Shown: one piece after another, positions 23,801 through 29,462 of the stretch | Layout: every line of letters begins with the position of its first letter | How positions within the stretch are numbered: the stretch's first letter is position 1 | Source of the DNA: DASPFV01 sp035620975 | GTDB taxonomy: Bacteria > Acidobacteriota > Vicinamibacteria > Vicinamibacterales > 2-12-FULL-66-21 | Assembly: GCA_035620975.1 (NCBI GenBank) | Contig: DASPFV010000002.1 | Location: 1-32,581, forward strand | Length of the DNA stretch: 32,581 nucleotides | Reading direction: 5' to 3' | Notes under the pieces: model-generated | Told to the model about the DNA's origin: nothing | What the model saw: only the letters and a program-made list of their open reading frames with translations | Databases searched by the model: none | Translations under genes and position numbers: made by a program

Positions 23801-23905
23801 AACCTCTTCGTGAACGGCGTGCTGCAGACCCCGGAGCAGCTCTACACGCGCGACGATCTGAAGTCGCGGTGGCAGATGCAGCTCGGCGCGCGGATCCGGT
23901 TCTGA
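20801..23905 (+). CDS. Oar-like TonB-dependent outer membrane receptor 1
   Basis: A 1034-residue protein with a signal peptide (residues 10-28, ending VSAQ). A carboxypeptidase-regulatory-like domain follows at about 30-110 (GSITGVVADAQGGRLPGATV, EGRYSILNVRVGPYTISASM). Then come the plug (SRAGTADNVSQKAVETLP, NAITRSGTNALRGTGYFF) and a large beta-barrel ending LGARIRF, with the terminal Phe typical of BAM substrates. Proteins of this Oar/SusC-like type are abundant in Acidobacteriota and take up large ligands; the substrate is not predictable. No SusD-like partner is adjacent. It is followed by a GGGCTCGG-type repeat stretch and convergent genes. Confidence 0.93.
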   Translation: MSLRTRALRSLPLLLGVLLAATAVSAQTVTTGSITGVVADAQGGRLPGATVTAVHTPTGTTYEAVTDGEGRYSILNVRVGPYTISASMTGFRREEQPDIQVALGEQRAADFTLQLETVTETVQVVGQSSIIDSSRAGTADNVSQKAVETLPTISRNLVDIARTSPYFNPTGTNDDPFSLSVAGRNNRYNNVQIDGAVNNDLFGLAASGTPGGQTEAQPISLDAIQELQLVVSPYDVRQGGFSGGGINAITRSGTNALRGTGYFFGRNQDWVGDSPTGTAVGEFKDQQFGASLGGPIVENRAFFFGNVDWGRRDNPSGLSVSGSGQQFGREPEIDRFISILQNRYGYDPGGKDEFIRTVNSDKFFARGDFNVAGRHHLTVRHNYLDGVNDIGRPTVSSYLMPDAFYRIENSTNSTVAQLNSTFGSAVNELRFTYQRIRDRRGANPTEQRPFPFVQVTLSSGTVRAGRENFSTANELDQDVLEITNDLTWLKGNHTFTIGTHNEFFKFRNLFIRDNFGNYTFDNLDLFEQGLAQSFDYSFSLTSDPQQAAEFRVRQFGFYAGDQWRPSSRLTVTAGVRADLPTFPDKPTANPATVAAFGYATDEVPSNVLWSPRVGFNYALRDNNLEQIRGGAGLFGGRTPYVWLSNQYGNTGIEFRRLSIPRGTGSQRIPFVPDPLGQPTSIGSAATNEIDLIDPDYKYPLLVRTNIAYDRDLGVFGLIGTAEFLYSTNVNDIRYENLNLQQVSSRPDGRPVFARNRVPTLSDVIFLTNTHEGDAWSLVFKVDRPFRDRFFMNASYLYGEARSIMDGTSSQAASNWGNVYVPGDPNNPPLTRSNFDPGHRITIAGGYDIPLGGGFTATASVFYSGQSGRPWSANYAFDYNGDIRGTNDLLYIPASASEPYTYTNGTFDDLMTFVNAESCLSDFTGQIHERNACRAPWLNTLDLRVNFGLPFRRVKAEITWDLLNLINFFDDQSGLYQYAFFNDLLVVRPAFSGSNVTYNLQNLFVNGVLQTPEQLYTRDDLKSRWQMQLGARIRF

Positions 23906-24254
23906 AGAGCGGGCTCGGGGCTCTCGGCTCGGGGCTCTGGGTTCGGGCTGTCGGCTTCGGGTCCTCGAGTTCGGCTCCTGGCGGTGAGGGCGAATTCCGT
24001 CAGGCCTGAGGTGTTCGAGAAGCCGAGTCCGGGCCGCGTGACGGCGGGCGGCCGAGCGCTCAGGACCGCGCAGGCTTCCGCTGGCGCAGCCTCGCTTCGA
24101 GCTCGCGGCCGCGCGCGGCCGCGCGCGCCGCGGAAGGCGCGTGTTCCACGCCCGCAGGCCGTGGTCTCGCGGCGGCCTGACGCCCGGGCTCAGTGTCGGC
24201 GGCCTGGCCGCAACGCGATCGGGGTCAGGTCTTGCATTGCCGTACGCGACGGGC
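23906..24254. other. Intergenic region with degenerate repeat and possible mobile-element end
   Basis: From 23906 to about 23985 runs a degenerate 7-8 bp repeat of GGCTCGG/GGTTCGG units. The middle is very GC-rich with no recognisable gene on either strand. At 24221-24239 lies GGGGTCAGGTCTTGCATTG. Its complement (CAATGCAAGACCTGACCCC) resembles, from memory, motifs that flank RAYT (REP-associated) transposase genes; no transposase is present. Confidence 0.4.
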
Positions 24255-25157
24255 TCAATCCAGAGCGTCCAGCAGATCCTGCCTGTTGAGAGCAGCTTTC
24301 GTGCGGGCGATCGCCTCGAGCAGGTACTGCTCGTCCATCTCGACACCCATGAAGTCCAGACCCAGGCGCGCGCAGGCAACGGCCGTGCTGCCGAGCCCGA
24401 GGAACGGGTCGAGGACCAGGCGCGTGCGTCTCACGCCGTGCAGCCGGATCGCGTACTCGGGCACGCGCGGCGGGAAGGTGGCCGGGTGCGGGCGATCCTT
24501 GTCCCGGCTCTGGATCGTGCGGTACGGGATGAACCAGGTGTTGCCCCGGCACCGCCGGTTGGCGCGGCCCGCCTGCCAGCGCGCGATGTTGGAGGCGTCC
24601 TGGTAAGGGACGCCGATGGCGTGGCGCTCGAGCGGCGTCCGCCCCTCCCGGGTGAAATGGAAGATGAACTCGTGGCAGTCGTTCAGGAAACGATCGCTGT
24701 TGATTGGCTTGTAGTGTCCGACAGCCAGATCCCGATCGAGGGCCGAGGCGAGACCGGCCGAGTCCCGGTCGATCGCGATCGACTTGATCCAGTGGATGGT
24801 GTTCTGCAGGCGGAGGTGCTGCCGCGCCGCCTGGGCCACGTCCATGGCCGTCCACGGATCGGTCGGCTTGGCCCCGACGTTCAGGAACAGCGAGCCGTCG
24901 GGCGACAGCACGCGCGCTGTGGCCTCGATCCAGCGGCCGGTCCACTCCAGATACCGGGGCGGCGGCAGCGAGTCGTCATAGCTCCGGTAGCGGACCCCCA
25001 GGTTGTACGGAGGAGACGTGACGACGACCGACACGTGGTCCGCGGCGAGGCTTCCGAGGATGTCCAGGCAGTCGGCGTGGAAGAACGACAGGCGGCCGTG
25101 GGCCGTTTCGAGCACGGTGTGAGGCCGGACCCGGCTCGAAGGCTTGGACGCGGACAC
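24255..25157 (-). CDS. Orphan site-specific DNA methyltransferase (beta-class, N4-C or N6-A)
   Basis: A 300-residue amino-methyltransferase. The catalytic motif IV TSPPYNLG is at residues 47-54 and the SAM-binding motif DPFLGLGST at 250-258, followed by FMGVEMDEQYL. The order IV before I defines the beta class. TSPPY fits N4-cytosine or N6-adenine methylation of duplex DNA. A target-recognition region lies between them (about 95-230). No restriction endonuclease is adjacent, so it is an orphan or the partner was lost. A small unrelated-looking gene lies upstream on the same strand. Confidence 0.9.
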   Translation of the reverse strand: MSASKPSSRVRPHTVLETAHGRLSFFHADCLDILGSLAADHVSVVVTSPPYNLGVRYRSYDDSLPPPRYLEWTGRWIEATARVLSPDGSLFLNVGAKPTDPWTAMDVAQAARQHLRLQNTIHWIKSIAIDRDSAGLASALDRDLAVGHYKPINSDRFLNDCHEFIFHFTREGRTPLERHAIGVPYQDASNIARWQAGRANRRCRGNTWFIPYRTIQSRDKDRPHPATFPPRVPEYAIRLHGVRRTRLVLDPFLGLGSTAVACARLGLDFMGVEMDEQYLLEAIARTKAALNRQDLLDALD

Positions 25158-25245
25158 AACAGCGTGAGTTTACCGGATCGACGGGAGAGCAGCAGACGAT
25201 CGAAGCGCGGCACGTCGGCCGACGTGCAGTCGGATGGGAGCGACG

Positions 25246-25449
25246 TCAGGAGGCGCGCGCGGTGACCACCGGCGCGCCGTACCGCACCGACGTCAACGTG
25301 TGGTTGCGCCGGTGACCGTGGTGCTCGCAGGTGGTGCCTTTCTCCTCGACGTACGTGATCTCACGCTTCGTGGCGACCTCGCGGTAGTGGCCGGTCACAC
25401 AGCCGCACGCCAGCGTGGTGTAGCCGAGGAGACGAACGAGGCTCATCAT
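25246..25449 (-). CDS. Small cysteine/histidine protein, probably real
   Basis: A 67-residue protein. The N-terminal part (MSLVRLLGYTTLACGC) looks like a short hydrophobic or lipoprotein-like segment, though no strict lipobox is clear. Then TGHYREVATKREITYVEEKG and CEHHGHRRNHTL follow, a Cys/His cluster that may bind metal. The motif HRRNHT gives it a conserved look, and similar small proteins occur in Acidobacteriota as far as I recall. GAGGG lies upstream of the two ATGs at 25449/25446. Function is unknown. Confidence 0.55.
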   Translation of the reverse strand: MMSLVRLLGYTTLACGCVTGHYREVATKREITYVEEKGTTCEHHGHRRNHTLTSVRYGAPVVTARAS

Positions 25450-26526
25450 GCCGGAACCCTCGCGCCGAAAACGAGCAAATCCTGTACCGAGGCAGTATCG
25501 GAGTTCACGCCGCCTGGAAGCGCGAATCTGGTTCCATTAGACGCCCGAAATTCCGGCGGGTTTCCGCCTGTCCTGCGCCACGCTTCAGATCCGTAACGCG
25601 CGTCGAGCAGCGGGGTCCGATTCGATTGTGGAGATCCTGTGCCCTAATATCAGCAACCTGGTTGAATTTCTTCCACCAAGCAATTGGATCGATCGCGGCC
25701 GCGACGCGCCGCTTACACTTCCGTGGCCACGGAAAAACGGCCACGGAAGAACCGCCACGGAAGAACGGCCACGGAAGAACACGGATGAACACGGAATAGC
25801 GGCCACAGAAAAACACGGATGAACACGGAATGGCGGCCACAGAAAAACACGGACGAACACGGAGTGAGCGACGGCGCGGGATGACACCCTCGAGACTGGA
25901 TTTAGCGATCGGTCGGTCCGACGATCATCTGGAGGGGCTTGAAGCCCGGCAGCGTCACGGGGAACCTGCCCTGGCCGGGGGCGCGATCATCGCGATCATG
26001 AGGAGCGGGGACGCGGTGCTGTCTTGGCGACGGTGTCGACCACGACAGTGGGGGAACAGGTCATGACAAGCGCCCGGGACAAGGCCGTGGCAAAGCGCCT
26101 GTGGCGGCCGGGCAGGAGCATTGCGGCGCCAGGCCATCTGCGGTGCGAGGCCACGCGGACTCTGTCGCCTCCGCGTATAGTTGCCCGCCGGACGACGTAT
26201 TCTGCCTGACAGGAGACTTCTGTCTCCGCCCCGCGGTTCTCCTCCCGGGGTCGAGGCGGCAACCTCAGGGTCTCCAGGAATTTGCCGGGCCGGGCTTCGG
26301 GCTGTGCCGTTTGGTATCTGTCTTGTATCCGGGCACCCGAGTTCGGCCGTTTCGGGCAAGTCATCCGGGATTGGGCGCGGAAACCGTTTTCAGGCCTGCG
26401 GAATCGTAATTATCCACGGAAGTGGTTGCAGACAATGGACCTTGCTGCTACACTCCGATCGTTCACTCTCACCGCCACCGGTTGTTCCCAGCCAGCCGCT
26501 GTCGTGGTCTCCGTGACGGAGGAATC
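25450..26526. other. Long intergenic region, repeat array and unassigned sequence
   Basis: It contains the CCACGGAAGAAC-type tandem array (25727-25870, listed separately). On either side no frame shows a recognisable protein. Several frames from 25866 to 26520 are open for about 100 codons but are arginine/proline rich, lack Shine-Dalgarno sequences and conflict with one another. The end holds the leader and GGAGG of the S11 peptidase gene. Confidence 0.4.
25727..25870. repeat. Tandem array: 14-bp units followed by 34-bp units
   Basis: Four units of CCACGGAAGAACGG (14 bp, at 25727, 25741, 25755 and 25769) lead into about 2.6 units of 34 bp that begin CACGGATGAACACGG (at 25780, 25814 and 25848) and contain GGCCACAGAAAAA. 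The array is AT-richer than its surroundings. The CACGGA-GAA-CACGG family occurs in several soil phyla. There are no spacers, so it is not CRISPR. Confidence 0.9.
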
Positions 26527-27579
26527 GTGCGTCTGATCCAGCCTCTGTACGTCGCGCGGGCTTGTGCTCTGCTGCTGGGGGTGTTTCTCTGCGCGCCGCC
26601 GGCTGGCGCGGAAGGGGGCTCGGCCCAGTCGGCGAGCCCGAAGACGCCGGCCCGCGATACCTCCGTCAAGAAGAAGCCGACGTACTCGGCCCGGACGTCC
26701 CGGGCGCGGAAGGCCCGGCTGGCCCGGGCACGTGCGGCGGCCCGGGCGCGCGAACAGGCCCGGCTCCGGCTGCTCGAGGCCATGACCCCGCGGTTCAAGA
26801 CCGACGCGAGCGGGGCGATCGTGCCCGATGTCCGCGCTGCGGCCGCCATCCTCTTCGATCCGGGGACCGGCCAGGTCCTTTGGGAGGAGAACGCGCAGGA
26901 CAAGCGGTCGATCGCGAGCATCACCAAGGTGATGACCGCGCTGGTGTTCCTCGAGGACAACCCGGATTTGAGCCAGCAGATCACCGTCCAGCGGGGCGAC
27001 GTGTTCGCGGCCTCGACGACCTATCTGCGGGCCAACGAGCGGATTGCCCTGGACGACGTCCTGCACCTGACGCTCATCGCGTCGGACAACGCGGCCGCCC
27101 GCGTGCTGGCGCGCGTGTCGCACGGGGGCACGGCCGCCTTCGTCGAGCGTATGAACGAGAAGGCGCTCGAGCTCGGCCTCGAGAGCACCACGTTCGCGGA
27201 TCCCTCCGGCCTGAACCCGGACAACATCTCGTCGGCCTACGACCTGTCGCGGCTGATCTCGTTCGCCACCGCCGACGAACGGCTCGCCCCGATCATGCGG
27301 ATGGTCGAATACCGCGTCTCGACCAGCCGGCGCTCGTTCAACATCCACAGCACCAACCGCCTGCTGCTCGGCGGGGACGTTGACGTGCTGGGCGGGAAGA
27401 CCGGCTTCATCTCCAAGGCGGGCTACTGCCTGGCCACGCTCCTCCGCCTCCCGCAGAGCAACCACCAGGTCGCGGTGGTCGTGCTCGGCGCCGAGTCGAA
27501 CCAGAACCGCTTCTGGGAGACGCGGCATCTCTTCAACTGGCTCTCCGAGAAAGCCACCGACATATTCAAGGAAGACTAG
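26527..27579 (+). CDS. D-alanyl-D-alanine carboxypeptidase/endopeptidase (peptidase S11)
   Basis: A 350-residue low-molecular-weight penicillin-binding protein. It has a signal peptide (10-29), then an Arg/Ala-rich linker (about 55-85: RARKARLARARAAARARE), then the S11 domain. Catalytic motifs are SITK (Ser131, Lys134), SDN (186-188) and KTG (291-293); ADPSGLNPDN is also typical. It trims or cleaves D-Ala-D-Ala peptides of peptidoglycan in the periplasm. It lacks the C-terminal amphipathic anchor and extra domain of PBP5, so it is closer to PBP7 in layout. GGAGG at 26518-26522 decides the GTG at 26527. It converges with fdhE across a hairpin-forming repeat. Confidence 0.92.
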   Translation: MRLIQPLYVARACALLLGVFLCAPPAGAEGGSAQSASPKTPARDTSVKKKPTYSARTSRARKARLARARAAARAREQARLRLLEAMTPRFKTDASGAIVPDVRAAAAILFDPGTGQVLWEENAQDKRSIASITKVMTALVFLEDNPDLSQQITVQRGDVFAASTTYLRANERIALDDVLHLTLIASDNAAARVLARVSHGGTAAFVERMNEKALELGLESTTFADPSGLNPDNISSAYDLSRLISFATADERLAPIMRMVEYRVSTSRRSFNIHSTNRLLLGGDVDVLGGKTGFISKAGYCLATLLRLPQSNHQVAVVVLGAESNQNRFWETRHLFNWLSEKATDIFKED

Positions 27580-27591
27580 TCATTGCCGATT

Positions 27592-27693
27592 GCCGATTGC
27601 AGAATGACGATTGAATTGATCAATCGCCAATCGCGCAATTTCCAATTGATCAATCGCTGATTCCCTCAATTCAATCTGCAATCTGCAATCGGC
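27592..27693. terminator. Large imperfect hairpin from CAATC repeats between convergent genes
   Basis: Arms GCCGATTGCAGA (27592-27603) and TCTGCAATCGGC (27682-27693) are perfectly complementary. Inside, GATTGAATTGA (27609-27619) pairs with TCAATTCAATC (27666-27676). TTGATCAATCGC occurs twice in the centre. It sits between the stops of the S11 peptidase and fdhE, so it probably ends both transcripts. Confidence 0.6.
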
Positions 27694-27694
27694 A

Positions 27695-28537
27695 CTATTT
27701 GTAGCCTCTTTGCATGGCGGCGGCGTCGAGCGGCAGCGTGGCCACCGAGTCGACCGCCGGCATGACCGGGCGTGAGGCGCGCCGGGCATCGTACGCCTTC
27801 AGGTAGCGCTGGCACACGTCGCACGCGTAAATCCGATACTGACCGTCGCGGCTCGCGAACGAGGTGATCCGGCTCCGATCGGCGTTGAGGCAGAAGGGGC
27901 AGGTGAGCTGATCGAACCGCCAGCGGGCCGCACACCGCCCGCAGATGAGCAGCCGATCGGCGGCGGGCGTGATGACCGACAGGTCCGGTTCGCCGCCGCA
28001 GAGCGGGCACGTGCCGCGCGTCCACGCGGAGAGATCGCTGCGGGCCATGATCGCGTCGGCCGCCCGGGTGAGGAACGGCCGCATGACCTGCTGCAGCACC
28101 GGTTCGAGCCCCGCCCCGCCCGGGGCGAGGGCGGGCGCGTCGTCCCGCACGGCCTCGTACCAGGAGCGCACGACGCCGGGCAGCCGCTCGGCGTCGCGCG
28201 CGAGCGCGTCCGCGCGACGCCACTCGGTATCCTCGAGGGCGTCGTGCGTGCGCATGGCCGACGCCGTCGCCCGCAGGAGAAACCGCACGTCGCTCCAGTC
28301 GATCGGGAGGTGCTCGAACCGCAGGATGGGCCCTCCCGGGAGGAGCGCGTTGAGATACTCGGCCTCGAGGCGGATGGAGGGCAGCGCCACGCGGGACTGC
28401 ACGCGACGCTGGAGCTGAAGCAGCTCGATCTGCAGGTCGGCCGCGGACGCCAGATCCGGTTGCTCCGACTTGAGCCGGCGGAGCTCGGCGATCTCCCGCG
28501 GCTCGCTGCGGCCGGCCGGCGCGTGGCGTTCGATCAC
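27695..28537 (-). CDS. fdhE: FdhE-like formate dehydrogenase accessory protein
   Basis: A 280-residue protein. The C-terminal half has four CxxC knuckles: CPLC (177-180), CGRC (199-202), CPFC (213-216) and CDVC (239-242), the rubredoxin-like arrangement of FdhE. The N-terminal half is helical. FdhE proteins help mature or protect respiratory formate dehydrogenase. No formate dehydrogenase, FdhD or molybdenum genes are in the window, so the target enzyme must be encoded elsewhere or upstream of this view. The ATG at 28537 has no strong Shine-Dalgarno. Confidence 0.88.
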   Translation of the reverse strand: MIERHAPAGRSEPREIAELRRLKSEQPDLASAADLQIELLQLQRRVQSRVALPSIRLEAEYLNALLPGGPILRFEHLPIDWSDVRFLLRATASAMRTHDALEDTEWRRADALARDAERLPGVVRSWYEAVRDDAPALAPGGAGLEPVLQQVMRPFLTRAADAIMARSDLSAWTRGTCPLCGGEPDLSVITPAADRLLICGRCAARWRFDQLTCPFCLNADRSRITSFASRDGQYRIYACDVCQRYLKAYDARRASRPVMPAVDSVATLPLDAAAMQRGYK

Positions 28538-29091
28538 GGCCGGATTTTAGCAGAGCTCGACAGCAGTCCCGGAATCGGGCAGCCTGCACCTGGCCGTGAG
28601 CGCGGGGCGAGCCACGCGGACGCGCGCGATGCGCTCCGGCGATCGCGACACGCGTTGAGAGGCCGGTTCGGCGGTTCGTCACGTCCACGGTCCCGTTGGT
28701 CCCACCTGGCGGATCGCCGCAGTCGACAACGAAGCCGCCATTCGACACGCCATCTCCAAATATCTGGAGCGCTCCTGGCTGGATACTCGGGGTGAGTGCG
28801 GCCGGCAGTGCGCCCTTTTTCCAACAATTCGTGCAGGCACGACACTCGCGGACGGGACGATTCGCCTCCCAATCCATGAACGTGGAAACACCCGTTCAAG
28901 CCGTTGGACTCACCGCCACGTCGTGCGTGTGCGGACGGGTCACAATTCACTTTCGGCGTGCGCGCTTCCGATGTAATCTCCGAGCCGTGACGAACCGCAC
29001 TGGCGGGGTTGCAGGATGCGTGTTTCTGCATCCTGTCAGGTGCGACCGACATGTGCCGTCACGCGCGCATCCCCATCAAAAGGAGCATTCC
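28538..29091. other. Divergent intergenic region before the TonB receptor 2 operon
   Basis: No gene is supportable. Long frames on both strands are open but mutually exclusive and lack ribosome-binding sites. A hairpin CAGGATGC-N8-GCATCCTG lies at 29012-29035, about 57 bases before the GTG of the next gene, probably in its leader. Confidence 0.4.
29012..29035 (+). promoter_or_regulatory. Leader hairpin upstream of the TonB receptor 2 operon
   Basis: CAGGATGC, loop GTGTTTCT, GCATCCTG: a perfect 8-bp stem. There is no T-run after it. It could be an mRNA-stabilising or protein-binding element. Confidence 0.35.
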
Positions 29092-29448
29092 GTGACAGAG
29101 AGTGCATCGCTGTCGCGCAGCGCCTGCCGTGGCCTCGCTCTGGCCCTGTGCATCGCGCTCGCGCCAGTGCCGGTGCTCGCGGGCGAGCGTCCGCGGCCGG
29201 CACCTTCCGACCCGCCGAAGCTGGCGGCCGCGATGTCGAAGGTCGTGGATCGCGACCTCGCCGCCCGGCCGACCAGGGTGACCGAGACACGCCGGACTGC
29301 CCGCCAGCAGTCGAACCCCGCCGCGGACTCGCCGGCGTTCTTCAAGACGAAGACCGGGATTCTCGTCCTCGCGGTGATGGCCGTCGGCACCGGGTACGCC
29401 ATCTACTCGACGCAGAACGATCGCATCACGTCGCCGGGGAAGGAATAG
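29092..29448 (+). CDS. Small membrane-associated protein co-transcribed with TonB receptor 2
   Basis: A 118-residue protein. It has a signal-like N-terminus (residues 14-31, ending PVLAG), a basic, proline-containing middle (32-85) and a C-terminal membrane span (GILVLAVMAVGTGYAIYST). The tail is short and polar. GTG at 29092 has AAAAGGAG six bases upstream. The receptor gene starts 14 bases after its stop, so the two form an operon. The family was not recognised. It could be a small inner-membrane partner of the receptor or of its TonB system, which is inference from context only. Confidence 0.7.
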   Translation: MTESASLSRSACRGLALALCIALAPVPVLAGERPRPAPSDPPKLAAAMSKVVDRDLAARPTRVTETRRTARQQSNPAADSPAFFKTKTGILVLAVMAVGTGYAIYSTQNDRITSPGKE

Positions 29449-29462
29449 CAGGAGGAGACGAC

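Noticed and set aside
21200..24379. Minus-strand open frame of about 1,060 codons
   Set aside because: It is antisense to TonB receptor 1 and has arginine/valine-rich shadow composition without motifs.
25727..25870. CRISPR array
   Set aside because: Units are contiguous with no unique spacers, and no cas genes are present.
25505..25887. Proteins encoded by the CACGGA repeat (phenylalanine/proline-rich frames on the minus strand)
   Set aside because: They are direct translations of tandem repeat DNA, have no ribosome-binding site and are open in several frames at once.
26041..26409. Gene in the region before the S11 peptidase
   Set aside because: Frames on both strands are open for about 100 codons, but none has a start signal, domain or consistent composition.
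28534..29052. Minus-strand hypothetical gene upstream of TonB receptor 2
   Set aside because: It conflicts with other open frames in the same stretch, has no Shine-Dalgarno and no recognisable fold.
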